From contig DASXDT010000006.1 of the NCBI GenBank assembly GCA_036490475.1, positions 868,001-932,000 of the forward strand: DNA of 64,000 nt, in the 5' to 3' direction. The notes beneath the pieces are model-generated. The model was not told where the DNA came from. It did not search any database and worked only from the letters and a program-made list of their open reading frames with translations. The translations under genes and the position numbers were made by a program. Below are positions 26,837-36,082 of this stretch, piece by piece. How positions within the stretch are numbered: position 1 is the first letter of the stretch; each line of letters begins with the position of its first letter. Source of the DNA: Candidatus Tumulicola sp. (GTDB taxonomy: Bacteria > Vulcanimicrobiota > Vulcanimicrobiia > Vulcanimicrobiales > Vulcanimicrobiaceae).

Positions 26837-28686
26837 ATCAAGGGCGCCCACAGGAGCGGCGCATCGGTTGGCAGCCTCCGGTGTGGCGCATCGTCGCGTT
26901 CATTGCGTTGGTGTTGCTCGCGCTGGCCGCGCTGGCCGCACGATTGGTCGAAGTGCAAATCTTCGATGGCGACCGCTATCGACAAGAGGCGTTGGCTAAT
27001 CAGATTCGTTTGATTCCGGTCGCCGCGCCGCGCGGCATCATGTACGACCGGCACGGTACGGTGTTGGTGCGCAGCCGGCCGTCGTTCGTCGTCGGGCTGA
27101 TTCCCTCGCAAGTGACCGACATCGATTCCGACCTGCAACGCTTATCGACCGCTATCGGCGTTCCGGTAGCGACGTTGCGCGACCGGCTATTGCATCATCG
27201 CGGCATCGACTACAAGACGTTCGACGAAGTGGTCGTGAACGAACCGTATGGCCCGGTGGTGCTGGCGCGCGACTTGCCGGTCGCTTCGACCGCACGCCTC
27301 TCGGAATTGTTGAGTGACATGCCGGGTGTCGATTTGGAAGTACAGCCGGTGCGCGATTATCCGCATGGCCCGCTCGGCTCGCACATTTTCGGCTACGTCG
27401 GTGCGATTACCGAAGAAGAGTATAAAACGCTGGCGCGCGAGGGCTACTCGCCCAACGACGTCATCGGTAAAGACGGACTGGAATACCAATACGATCGCTA
27501 TCTGCGCGGCATTCCGGGGGGCGAGCGCGTGATGGTGAACTCCAGCGGCTCGGTGGTGGCCAACGTCGCTTCGCAATCGCCGGTTGCCGGGGATACGCTG
27601 GTCACGAACCTCGATTGGCGACTGCAATCGATCGTGGAAAGTGCGCTGGCCGACGGCATCGCGCGCTGGGGTCACGGGCGGCGGCTTTCGGGTGCGGTGG
27701 TGGCGGAAGATCCGTGGACCGGCGGCATTCTCGCGCTCGCGAGTTATCCCAACTTCGATCCGCGAGACTTCGCGGCCGAAAAATCGTCGCGCGTTCGCCG
27801 TTACCTTACCGACGTGTCGGAGCCGCTGTTCGACCGCGCCATCGCCGCCGCAACGCCCACCGGTTCGACGTTCAAAATGGTTACCGGGTCGGCCGCGCTC
27901 ACCGAAGGCGTGGTGCGCGTCAATCAAGTGGTGTACGACAGCGGTGGCTGGAACTGCGGCGGTTACTATGCGCGCGACATCGCGTCCGGCGGCATGGGCA
28001 ATACGACGTTCGTGCCGGCGCTGGCGGCGTCGAGCGACGGCTATTTCTATCGTTTGGCGTGGTGGCTCGGAAACGCGCGATTGCGTAAATATGCATTGGC
28101 GTTCGGCTTGGACGCGAAGAGCGGCATCGACATTCCAGGTGAAAACGAAGGCAATTGGCCGACCAATGCGTGGGAGATGCGAAACTTCGGCGTTCCGATG
28201 GAGCCCGGTGACGCGTGTTTTTTGGGAATCGGTCAAGGCGCGATGCAAGCCACGCCGCTGCAGATGGTCAACGTCGCGTCGACCGTGATTAACGGCGGCA
28301 CGTTATGGCGTCCGCAGATCGTTCGCGAAATTCGCGATCCACACGGCGCGGCGGTGAAGTCGCTTCCGCCGGTGGCGATTCGCCAAGTGCCCGTAACGCA
28401 AGAGGCATTGGCCGCGGTGCGGGCCGGCATGGCGCGCGTCACCGGCCCGGGCGGAACTGCCGCCGGTCTCGGGATCGACGGCTTGCCGTACTCAGGAAAA
28501 ACCGGAACCGTAGAAACGGCCGGTGGTAACGGGCCGAATACGACGTGGTTCGTCGCGTGGGCACCGAGCGATCATCCTAGAATTGCGTTAGCAGTGTTCG
28601 TCGATCGCAGTGGCGGATACGGCGCGCAGGTGGCGGCACCGATCGCGCGCGACATCCTTGTCAGATACTTTAAAAAGAAGCCGTAG
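26833..28686 (+). CDS. mrdA: penicillin-binding protein 2 (peptidoglycan transpeptidase)
   Basis: The elongation-specific transpeptidase. 617 residues from GTG 26833, which overlaps the mreD stop. One membrane anchor (about 17-37), a non-catalytic pedestal domain (RGIMYDRHGTVLVRSRP onward), then the transpeptidase domain. Active-site motifs are STFK with Ser345, SSD (about 400; PBP2 has S-x-D where other PBPs have S-x-N) and KTGT with Lys556. No rodA follows; the next gene is convergent and overlaps the last 17 bases. Confidence 0.95.
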   Translation: MNQGRPQERRIGWQPPVWRIVAFIALVLLALAALAARLVEVQIFDGDRYRQEALANQIRLIPVAAPRGIMYDRHGTVLVRSRPSFVVGLIPSQVTDIDSDLQRLSTAIGVPVATLRDRLLHHRGIDYKTFDEVVVNEPYGPVVLARDLPVASTARLSELLSDMPGVDLEVQPVRDYPHGPLGSHIFGYVGAITEEEYKTLAREGYSPNDVIGKDGLEYQYDRYLRGIPGGERVMVNSSGSVVANVASQSPVAGDTLVTNLDWRLQSIVESALADGIARWGHGRRLSGAVVAEDPWTGGILALASYPNFDPRDFAAEKSSRVRRYLTDVSEPLFDRAIAAATPTGSTFKMVTGSAALTEGVVRVNQVVYDSGGWNCGGYYARDIASGGMGNTTFVPALAASSDGYFYRLAWWLGNARLRKYALAFGLDAKSGIDIPGENEGNWPTNAWEMRNFGVPMEPGDACFLGIGQGAMQATPLQMVNVASTVINGGTLWRPQIVREIRDPHGAAVKSLPPVAIRQVPVTQEALAAVRAGMARVTGPGGTAAGLGIDGLPYSGKTGTVETAGGNGPNTTWFVAWAPSDHPRIALAVFVDRSGGYGAQVAAPIARDILVRYFKKKP

Positions 28687-29065
28687 CGCCCGTTAGCAGC
28701 GAGAGGTCGCGTGCGATGCGTTCGCTGCGCGCGCCCGGCCGCGTTGCGAAATAGGTTTGGACGACGGCATCTTCGCCGCGCACCGTCAACGCGTTGGCTG
28801 CGGCCAGTGCGACCGCTTCGGACGGATCGTCGAGTGCTTCTTGCAACATCGCGGTTCGATCGGCACCGGACAATTCGCCGATCGCGAAGATCATGTCGCA
28901 ACGCGCGGCTTCGGAAAGGCCTTCGAATCCCTCACCCGCTCGTCCCGTCCACGACGTACGTTCGACCGGCTGGACGCGCCGGCTCGAGCGGCGCGCTAGG
29001 ATGACGGCGACGAGGGCGATCGCGACGACGACCGCAACGACGACCGCAACGACGGCAGGGATCAC
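28670..29065 (-). CDS. membrane-anchored HEAT-like small protein
   Basis: 131 residues, unrecognised by name. A valine/alanine-rich membrane segment (about 2-25) and a basic stretch (ARRSSRR) are followed by a helical domain whose repeats (MIFAIGELSGADRTAMLQEA, then DDPSEAVALAAANAL) resemble HEAT/Armadillo repeats. The basic stretch after the membrane segment predicts that the HEAT part is cytoplasmic. The GTG start at 29065 overlaps the stop of the large repeat protein (GTGA), so they are translationally coupled and probably act together. The 3' end overlaps convergent mrdA by 17 bases. Confidence 0.75.
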   Translation of the reverse strand: MIPAVVAVVVAVVVAIALVAVILARRSSRRVQPVERTSWTGRAGEGFEGLSEAARCDMIFAIGELSGADRTAMLQEALDDPSEAVALAAANALTVRGEDAVVQTYFATRPGARSERIARDLSLLTGATASF

Positions 29066-32000
29066 TGCGTCGACAACAGCGCTCGAACGTCTTCGAGAGC
29101 GCGATCTAACTCCGGGTCGGCGCGATGTTGCAATCGTTCGAGGAAGTCGGCCGGGTCGAGCGATGCCGCTTCGTCCATGCGCCGTATCAGTAATGCGCGA
29201 TAGCGTGCCGCCGCATCGTCGCGATCCGGCAGAAGTCGTGCCAATAACGACCATGGAGCGGCGGTCGCCAACGGGGCCGCGTCGAGGCGTTCGCTGGCCT
29301 CGTCGAAATCCGTTGGGTCGAAGAAACCGCGAAACGTTTCTGCATCGTGCGGCGGATCGGCCGGCGCCCCGGTCGCGAGCGACGCTTCGTAGGCAAGGCG
29401 TTTGATACTGGCCCGCAACGACGGCGTTTCGACGTCGCGCTCGGCCAACGCGTAACTCGGCAGGCGGAGCTTGATAAACAGCCGGTCCAGCTCTTCGCGT
29501 AGTGCGTCGCGCACCGCCGACAATGCGGTGCAATGCGCGCTGCCGATCGCGTCGGGCAGCAACACGCGAATCGCGAACAAGTGTGCGCCTAATCCGTCGA
29601 ATTTCGCTTGCGCCAGGAAACGTCGCGCGTGTTCGGCGCGCTGTGGCGACAGCCAGAGTGCGAACCCGGTACGCGCCGCGATCGTCTCCACGATCGATCC
29701 TTCGTGCACTTCGCCGCCGCCGGCGCCCGGCACGAGGATCGCGGCCTCCAACACCAAGTCCGCACCATTCGCGGCCACCACCGGCGTTGCGGGCGGAAGT
29801 TCGAGGAAGCGATGTTCGGTTAACGAGCGCGCGTATTGCGGCGAGGCCGGCCCGATCACGCCGTCGAGACCGAACGGCAGGCCTGCGATCGCATTGGCGA
29901 ACACCGGCGTCGAGCGAACTTTGAGTGCGTTCGATGCAACGGTGTCCGCGCGGTCGCCGTCGTACCGGCATTCGGCGGTAGCGACCAGCGCTTCACCGGC
30001 CGCAACGCCGTTGTTGACGACGTCGCGCCAGCGAATCGTCGCCTCGACACCTGGGTCGACGTCGTTCAGCGCGATGCCGTCGACCGCGAATGCCGGCACG
30101 GCGCCGGAGTCGCGCACCGGCACGTCGTTCACCGTGGTCGAGTTCGGCACGTAAATCAACGCGTTTGGCCGCTCGACGGCGATTCGCACGCGCCGCGCCG
30201 GGCCGTCGCCGCCGTTGCGAACGTGCAACGTCCAGTCGATCGTTTCGCCGACGTCGACCACATCGACCGGTTCGCTGGACAGCGTTGCAATCGAAAAATC
30301 CGGCTCGGCTGCGGTCGCGATCGTTAATCGCTCCAACTGCAGCGGAAGCATCGCGCGGGCCGTCAGCACGGCGTCGACGGTAACGGGAAATTCTTTGGCG
30401 AGTCCGCGCAACAGCCGCACGCCTAAACGGGCGCGTGCGTTGCCGCCGGGAGCGATTTCGCCAAACACCAGCGAAGATTTTTCGCGCGCCGCTCCATCGA
30501 CCGATTCCAACCGCGCTTCGGGCGAAACGTATAATCGAAGCCGAACGTCGTGAGCCACGTCGGTTCCCGCGTTAACGAGCATGACGTCGATGTCGGCGAT
30601 TTGATTCGGCCGTACGACCTCGTCGCCGGCACGTTCGATGCGCGAAGTCTGCGGATCGAATCGCGGATGCGAATCGACCGTCCAGCGCACGTCGCCAAGC
30701 GAGGTCTCGCCCAGCTCGCGGCAGTGCACGGTCGCGCCCAAGCGTACTTCGCTGCGATCCGGCATGGGCGAGCGCACGCGCGCCCGCAGTGAGATACGGC
30801 GCGCCGCGTTGGGTTCGAGCGTTCCCATATCGAGCGCGTCGATTTCGAGCGGCAGGCGCGTGGCTTTATCGAAGGCGCGCACGTCTTCGATGCCGTCGCC
30901 CGCTCGAACGTGCAGCACGACGTCGCCGGCGGCGGCGCTGCCGTCGTTGGCGAGGTCGACCCAGGCTTCGATTGAGTCGCCGGGGTGCACGGTCTGGCCG
31001 GTCGACGTCCACAAACCGTTGCGTCTTGCGCCAAGTGCCGGTTCGGACCGGACCGTGATCGTGCGTTCCAGGCGGCGCGACGACGACGCGCCGGCCGGTT
31101 GCCAATCGAGCGTTACCGCGACCGGCAGCGAGCTAGCGTCGGGCATCGGTGTGACGACGACGGCTTCGAGACGCAGCTCGGCGCCGCTTTCGGAATCGAT
31201 GCGTCCGAGATCGAAGCTCGACGCGTTGTTGCGACGCGGCGGAATCGCGCGTCCGTCGATTTTCGCGCTCCCGCGCACGACGGACAGGCCATCGGGAAGT
31301 TCGACGCCCGCGGTAACGGTTTCGGCGCACGCAGTGCCACCGTTCCACACGGCAAGAACGAGAGCGACGCGTTGTCCCGGACGTGCGTCTTGCGACGGGT
31401 CCAGTGAAAGCGACGTGCGATCGTCGGCAAAATCGGGAGCCGACCGAACGACTAAGGCGGCCGGCGCGAGCGCGAAGGCCGGAGACTCTTGCGACGCAAC
31501 CGAGGCTGCAACGTTGACGACCGTGCCGTCGGACAGCGGCGCTTCGATGCGGACGCGATAGGCCAGGATTGCCGATGCGTTCGCAGGCAGCACCGGCGCG
31601 ACGACCGGCGCGTACGAACGGTCGAACGCTTGGCCGGAAGCGTCACGATCGAAATCGCGTCCATTGAGCCGAGCGGATCCCGAGACGTAGCTGGTGTGCA
31701 GCGGGATCGGCGCAACCACGACCACGTCGTGGGCGCTCGATTCGCCGGCGTTGTGCACGCGAACCGTGACCGTCGCTTCGTTGCCGGGTACCGCTGACGA
31801 GCGGGCCTCTATGGTGGCCATGGTTAACGCGTTTTCGAGGGCCGGCCGGCTGCGTGCGACGAGACGAACGACGTTGGACCCGACCGGCGCCAGTTCGAAC
31901 GATGCGACGGCCGCCTGCAGTTCGATCGTGGTACCGTTTTCGATCGCGCCGGCAACGCTGTATGCGATGTCGATGCGGCGTTCCTCACCCGGGGCGACGT

Positions 32001-32286
32001 CGCCCAGCGGGGCGCCGGCGCGCGATATCAACGGCGACGTACCACGTTCGTCGTCGAGAACCGTGCCGTCGACGTCGCCGCTTCCGACCAAATACACCAG
32101 GCCATCGGGGATCGTGAAACGGACGCGAACGCCGGTTGCGGGAGCGCCGCCTTGGTTGCGAAACGTGAACGTCGCGCGTATCGTCATTCCAGGTTCGAGC
32201 TCGCGCTCGGGCGAAACGACGAGCGTCCGGAGGCCTTCGGGTAGCGTCGGTGTTCCCGGCGCGAACGCCTCCGACAAGGTTCGCAT
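29062..32286 (-). CDS. large tandem DUF11/CARDB-like repeat protein without signal peptide
   Basis: 1074 residues from ATG 32286. Roughly the first 770 residues are six repeats of 115-140 residues. Each opens with PG/PN-x-(I/V) and a strand containing N-x-G (for example FRNQGGAPATGVRVRFTIPDG, VHNAGESSAHDVVV, VRNGGDGPARRVRI), often followed by a LPDGL...GS segment. This is the pattern of DUF11/CARDB/BACON-like immunoglobulin folds, usually found in secreted proteins. No signal peptide or membrane segment is present. The last 300 residues are different: mixed, then helical and acidic/basic (LREELDRLFIKLRLP, LDRALEDVRALLSTQ). It is coupled by overlapping codons to the membrane-anchored HEAT-like gene. 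The function is unknown; a cytoplasmic scaffold is one possibility. Confidence 0.8.
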   Translation of the reverse strand: MRTLSEAFAPGTPTLPEGLRTLVVSPERELEPGMTIRATFTFRNQGGAPATGVRVRFTIPDGLVYLVGSGDVDGTVLDDERGTSPLISRAGAPLGDVAPGEERRIDIAYSVAGAIENGTTIELQAAVASFELAPVGSNVVRLVARSRPALENALTMATIEARSSAVPGNEATVTVRVHNAGESSAHDVVVVAPIPLHTSYVSGSARLNGRDFDRDASGQAFDRSYAPVVAPVLPANASAILAYRVRIEAPLSDGTVVNVAASVASQESPAFALAPAALVVRSAPDFADDRTSLSLDPSQDARPGQRVALVLAVWNGGTACAETVTAGVELPDGLSVVRGSAKIDGRAIPPRRNNASSFDLGRIDSESGAELRLEAVVVTPMPDASSLPVAVTLDWQPAGASSSRRLERTITVRSEPALGARRNGLWTSTGQTVHPGDSIEAWVDLANDGSAAAGDVVLHVRAGDGIEDVRAFDKATRLPLEIDALDMGTLEPNAARRISLRARVRSPMPDRSEVRLGATVHCRELGETSLGDVRWTVDSHPRFDPQTSRIERAGDEVVRPNQIADIDVMLVNAGTDVAHDVRLRLYVSPEARLESVDGAAREKSSLVFGEIAPGGNARARLGVRLLRGLAKEFPVTVDAVLTARAMLPLQLERLTIATAAEPDFSIATLSSEPVDVVDVGETIDWTLHVRNGGDGPARRVRIAVERPNALIYVPNSTTVNDVPVRDSGAVPAFAVDGIALNDVDPGVEATIRWRDVVNNGVAAGEALVATAECRYDGDRADTVASNALKVRSTPVFANAIAGLPFGLDGVIGPASPQYARSLTEHRFLELPPATPVVAANGADLVLEAAILVPGAGGGEVHEGSIVETIAARTGFALWLSPQRAEHARRFLAQAKFDGLGAHLFAIRVLLPDAIGSAHCTALSAVRDALREELDRLFIKLRLPSYALAERDVETPSLRASIKRLAYEASLATGAPADPPHDAETFRGFFDPTDFDEASERLDAAPLATAAPWSLLARLLPDRDDAAARYRALLIRRMDEAASLDPADFLERLQHRADPELDRALEDVRALLSTQ

Positions 32287-32373
32287 GACGCGTTGACGTT
32301 TCGCCGCAGGCAAGTGGCCCCCTTGACGCGTTCCCACCAAGTTACAACGAGAGATTCGAAAGGGAAATCGTAC

Positions 32374-33570
32374 ATGCTCGCAACGCACGATGCCCGCATC
32401 ACGTCTGCGGTCGAACGTTTGGGATCGGAGAACGCATTCGAAGTCCTGGCGCGCGCGCGCCAGCTCGAAGCGCAGGGCCGCCGCGTCGTGCATATGGAGA
32501 TCGGCGAGCCGGATTTCGACACGCCCGAACACATCAAGAAAGCGGCGGTCGAAGCGTTGTACGACAGCCACACGCACTACACGCCGTCGGCCGGTATCCC
32601 GTTGCTGCGTGCGACGATCGCCGAGTATGCCAGCCGCTTCCGCCACATTTCGCCGGTGTATACGGCCGAAAACGTCGTCGTGGGACCGGGTGCGAAACCG
32701 ATTATTTGGAACGTGTTATCGGCGTTGTTGAACCCGGGCGACGATTTCATTTATTTCGATCCGGCGTATCCCGCGTACGCTTCCTGTTCGAGTTATCTGC
32801 AGGCCAACGTGCACGCGATTCCGTTGCTCGAGTCGCGCAACTGGAGAATGGATCTCGACGAGCTTGAAACGCGCGTCTCGAATAAGACCAAAGCGCTCGT
32901 GATCAACTCGCCGCACAATCCGACCGGCGGCGTGCTGACGCGCGGCGATCTCGAACGCATCGCCGAGATGGCGCAACGCCACGACTTCCTCGTGATCGCC
33001 GACGAAATCTACAGCCGCAACTTCTACTTGGATTCTGACTATCTGTCGATCGCAGCTTTAGACGGCATGCGCGACCGCACGATTATCGTCGACGGCTTCT
33101 CGAAGGCGTACGCGATGACCGGCTGGCGCTTAGGCTATGCGATTCTACCGGAAGAGCTCGCGAAAGTCGTGACGCTGTTCAACAATAATACGTTCAGCTG
33201 CGTCACCGGCTTCGTGCAGATGGCCGGCGTCGCCGCGTTGACCGGTCCCGACGAACCGGTGCGCCGCATGAACGAAACGTTCCGTCAGCGCCGCGACCGT
33301 TTGGTCGCCGGTCTCAACGATATCGACGGCTTATCGTGCACCCTGCCGGAAGGCGCGTTTTACGCGTTTCCCAATGCGATGGCAATCACGCACGACGATC
33401 GCGCGCTCGCAAAATTCTTGCTCGAAGAGGGCGGCGTTGCATGCGGCGGCGGCTCGTCGTTCGGTGCTGCAGGCAAAGGCTATTTGCGTTTTTCATACGC
33501 CGCTTCGCTCGACGACATCGACTGGGCGCTCAAACAGATCGCCACCGTATTGCCTCAATTCAACGGCTAA
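32374..33570 (+). CDS. class I pyridoxal-phosphate aminotransferase
   Basis: 398 residues of the aspartate/aromatic aminotransferase fold type I. Motifs: MEIGEPDFDTPEHI near the N-terminus, NSPHNPTGGVL (cofactor and substrate contacts), IADEIYSRNFY and the Schiff-base lysine in GFSKAYAMTGWRLGY. The C-terminal domain closes with GYLRFSYAAS, whose Arg binds the substrate carboxylate. ATG 32374 is preceded by GAAAGGGA at good spacing. The amino-acid specificity is not determined; AspB-like enzymes and several amino-acid pathways share these motifs. Divergent from the large repeat protein, cotranscribed with trpS. Confidence 0.93.
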   Translation: MLATHDARITSAVERLGSENAFEVLARARQLEAQGRRVVHMEIGEPDFDTPEHIKKAAVEALYDSHTHYTPSAGIPLLRATIAEYASRFRHISPVYTAENVVVGPGAKPIIWNVLSALLNPGDDFIYFDPAYPAYASCSSYLQANVHAIPLLESRNWRMDLDELETRVSNKTKALVINSPHNPTGGVLTRGDLERIAEMAQRHDFLVIADEIYSRNFYLDSDYLSIAALDGMRDRTIIVDGFSKAYAMTGWRLGYAILPEELAKVVTLFNNNTFSCVTGFVQMAGVAALTGPDEPVRRMNETFRQRRDRLVAGLNDIDGLSCTLPEGAFYAFPNAMAITHDDRALAKFLLEEGGVACGGGSSFGAAGKGYLRFSYAASLDDIDWALKQIATVLPQFNG

Positions 33571-33598
33571 CGTCCTTCGTTTACAAGCAGACCCTAGC

Positions 33599-34681
33599 GT
33601 GAAGAAGATACTCCTTACCGGCGATACGCCGACCGGGCGGCTCCATCTGGGCCATTTGGTCGGCAGCATCGAAAATCGCGTGCGTCTCCAAGACGAGTAC
33701 GATTGCTATTTCATCATCGCCAACAAGCACGCTTTTACGACGAATGCCGCAAATCCGGATGCGATTCGAGATAGCGTCATGCAAGTCGCGACCGACTGGC
33801 TTGCGGCCGGAATCGATCCGCAGAGGAGCTCGCTCTTTATTCAGAGTGAAGTCCCCGCGATCGACGAGTTAACGTTTTTCTTCTCGATGCTCTTACCGCT
33901 CAACCGGGTTCTTCGCAACCCGACGCTCAAGAGCGAGCTGCGCGACAAGAATCTCGGGGAAAACTACGCGTTCGGTTTTCCGTTGTATGCCGTGGGGCAA
34001 GTGGCCGACATCTTAGCCTTTCGCGCCGACGTCGTACCCGTTGGCGAAGACCAGCTTCCGCATTTGGAAATGACCCGCGAAGTGGTCCGGCGCTTCAACC
34101 AACTGTATTGCGGCGTCGACTCCAATGCGCCCGACGACCGACAAGTCGAGATGGGCGGATTGTTTCCGATGGTGCGGCCGTTGCTCGGGCGCGTCAAACG
34201 ATTGGTGGGCATCGGAGCTCCCGGACCGGACGGTCAGCTTTTAAAGATGAGCAAATCGCTCAACAATGCGATCTATCTATCCGATTCGGCCGACGACGTA
34301 CGGAAAAAAGTGAGAAGCATGTACACGGATCCTAACCGTTTACGCGCGACCGACCCCGGCCGGATCGAAGACAATCCGCTGTGGATTTTCCACGATGCGT
34401 TCAATCCCGATGCGGCGTGGGTCGAAGAGCATAAAGACTTATACCGACGCGGCCAGGTTGGTGATTCTCAGGTGAAAGACCGTCTCGTCGAGGTTCTGAA
34501 CGACTTGCTGTCGCCGATTCGGGCGCGACGCGCGGAACTCGAACGCCGGCCTTACGACGTTCTCGATGCGCTTCGGTTGGGCACCGTCAGAGCGATTACC
34601 GCCACCGAAGAAACGGTCGCGCGAGCGAAAGAAAAAATGAAACAACATTTCTTCGACCGCTCCCTCAAACTCGTCCCCTAA
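33599..34681 (+). CDS. trpS: tryptophanyl-tRNA synthetase
   Basis: Charges tRNA-Trp. 360 residues from GTG 33599, 28 bases after the aminotransferase. Class I synthetase signatures are TGRLHLGHLVGSI (HIGH-type) and LLKMSKSLNN (KMSKS). GEDQLPHLEMTREV is typical of TrpS. The C-terminal helical region (DLLSPIRARRAELE) is complete. The 3' end converges on thiD with a 10-base gap that lies within a 12-base palindrome (AGCGCCGGCGCT, 34681-34692). Confidence 0.96.
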   Translation: MKKILLTGDTPTGRLHLGHLVGSIENRVRLQDEYDCYFIIANKHAFTTNAANPDAIRDSVMQVATDWLAAGIDPQRSSLFIQSEVPAIDELTFFFSMLLPLNRVLRNPTLKSELRDKNLGENYAFGFPLYAVGQVADILAFRADVVPVGEDQLPHLEMTREVVRRFNQLYCGVDSNAPDDRQVEMGGLFPMVRPLLGRVKRLVGIGAPGPDGQLLKMSKSLNNAIYLSDSADDVRKKVRSMYTDPNRLRATDPGRIEDNPLWIFHDAFNPDAAWVEEHKDLYRRGQVGDSQVKDRLVEVLNDLLSPIRARRAELERRPYDVLDALRLGTVRAITATEETVARAKEKMKQHFFDRSLKLVP

Positions 34682-34691
34682 GCGCCGGCGC

Positions 34692-35417
34692 TCAGCGCGC
34701 GGCGATTTGAGCGCGCACGTATGCGCGCGCTTCCACCACCGCGTGTCGCAGCGATGCGCCGCGCGCGAGCTCGCAGGCCAGTGCGATCGCCAGCGTACAG
34801 CCGGTCCCGCGCATCCGGCCGGCAATGCGCGTGTCGCCGAACGTCTCCGTTCCGTCGCGTGTTGCCAGCACGTCGACCGGGTCGCCGTCGAGGTGTCCGC
34901 CTTTCAACAACACGGCTCGCAAGCCGCGACGCAGGAGCGCCTCGGCTGCTGCGGCCATGCCGTCGCGCGCCGGCGCCAGGGCCTCGAGCAAAGCGGCGGC
35001 TTCGGCGAGATTTGGTGTCAGGATGACGCTCGGCAGCACCGAGATCATTGTGGAGAGCGCGGCGGCAACGTCGTTGCCGGCCAGCGCGCCGCCTAGGGTC
35101 GCGCGAAGCACCGGGTCGACAACCGCCGGAAGATCCGGCCGCGGTCGGAGCCGTGCTGCGACCGCTCCGACGTGCTCTGCGGACGGCAGCGCGCCGACGC
35201 GCATCGAACCGGCCGATTGCCATGGCAACGCATCGAGTTGCGCGTCGAACGTTCGTATGTCGACCGCCGCGAGCGCGCGTACTCCGGTGGAATCTTGGGC
35301 GCTGACGGCCGCCACGGCGGTAAAAACGCGCGCGCCCATCGCCGTGCCGACGACGATATCGCGTCCGGTTCCGGCCACGTTCCACGGATGCGTCGTGCCG
35401 ATCGAGAGAACGATCAC
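34692..35417 (-). CDS. thiD: ThiD-like hydroxymethylpyrimidine (phosphate) kinase, divergent
   Basis: 241 residues, ribokinase-like fold. The C-terminal half matches ThiD: VVDPVLRATLGG, VILTPNLAEAAAL, VLLKGGH and the anion hole GRMRGTGCTLAIALA. The N-terminus is atypical. ThiD normally has a GSDSGGGAGIQAD loop holding the pyrimidine; here the equivalent is SIGTTHPWNVAGTGRD. ThiD normally has ALTAQN; here AVSAQD. GTG 35417 overlaps the thiE stop, so thiamine synthesis remains the natural context. Substrate specificity may have shifted. Confidence 0.8.
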   Translation of the reverse strand: MIVLSIGTTHPWNVAGTGRDIVVGTAMGARVFTAVAAVSAQDSTGVRALAAVDIRTFDAQLDALPWQSAGSMRVGALPSAEHVGAVAARLRPRPDLPAVVDPVLRATLGGALAGNDVAAALSTMISVLPSVILTPNLAEAAALLEALAPARDGMAAAAEALLRRGLRAVLLKGGHLDGDPVDVLATRDGTETFGDTRIAGRMRGTGCTLAIALACELARGASLRHAVVEARAYVRAQIAAR

Positions 35418-36082
35418 TCGCAGCGTTCCCGGTTCCAAATAGCGACTAGCTCGCGGGCAGCCGCGGCCGGATCCGGCGCGCTTGCGACGGCCGAGATAAC
35501 CGCTGCCATCGCGACGCCCGTGCGTGCGATTTCGGCCATGTTTGCCGCACCGATGCCGCCGATCGCGGCGGCCGGGAGATCGCAGGCGGCGGCCACGGCA
35601 CGCAACCCGTCGAGTCCGATGGGGGCGCCGGCGTCGACTTTCGAAGCGGTCGCGAAGACTGCGCCGATGCCGATGTAATCCGCGCCGGCGGCTTGGGCCG
35701 CGCGCGCTTCCTCCGGCGTGCCCGCGGAAACGCCGATGAGCCGGTCGATCGACCGCTCGCGCACGAGATCCAGGCCACCGAAGGCACCGTCGTCGGGTCC
35801 GAGGTGAACGCCGTCGCAATCGAATGCCAAGGCCGCCTCGATGTCGTCGTTGACGACGAGCAGTGTGCCGGTTTCCGCAGTTATCCCGCGCAGTGCTCGC
35901 AGCCGCGCCACATCGATGCCGCGCTTTGCGCGGTATTGCACGACGTGCACTCCGGCGCCGATGCATGCGCGCACGATGTCGACCGGATCGGGCGAGCCGT
36001 GGCCGTCATTCACGATTACGTACGGCCCGCGCAGCAACGCTAGACGCGCGTTGCGCGTCAGCGGCGAAACGTGCGGCGCCAC
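35414..36082 (-). CDS. thiE: thiamine-phosphate synthase
   Basis: Joins the pyrimidine and thiazole halves of thiamine. About 222 residues if GTG 36082 is the start; TTG 36037 is an alternative. TIM-barrel motifs are VVQYRAKRG (pyrophosphate-binding), VNDDIEAALAFDCDGVHLGPDD, GADYIGIGAVFATASK and AIGGIGAANMAEI. Sits between a small membrane protein and thiD, with overlaps on both sides. No other thiamine genes and no TPP riboswitch were seen; expression probably depends on the upstream parAB series. Confidence 0.92.
   Translation of the reverse strand: MAPHVSPLTRNARLALLRGPYVIVNDGHGSPDPVDIVRACIGAGVHVVQYRAKRGIDVARLRALRGITAETGTLLVVNDDIEAALAFDCDGVHLGPDDGAFGGLDLVRERSIDRLIGVSAGTPEEARAAQAAGADYIGIGAVFATASKVDAGAPIGLDGLRAVAAACDLPAAAIGGIGAANMAEIARTGVAMAAVISAVASAPDPAAAARELVAIWNRERCE

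Noticed and set aside
29066-29971. N-terminal extension of the HEAT-like gene
   Set aside because: That stretch is an alternative frame of the large repeat protein; the GTG at 29065 overlapping its stop is the better start.
28670-32286. Toxin-antitoxin or phage-defence interpretation of the DUF11/HEAT pair
   Set aside because: No nuclease, kinase, NTPase or other effector motif is visible in either protein.
34681-34692. Palindrome AGCGCCGGCGCT between trpS and thiD as terminator
   Set aside because: It has no loop and no U-run, and overlaps both stop codons; kept only as a note.
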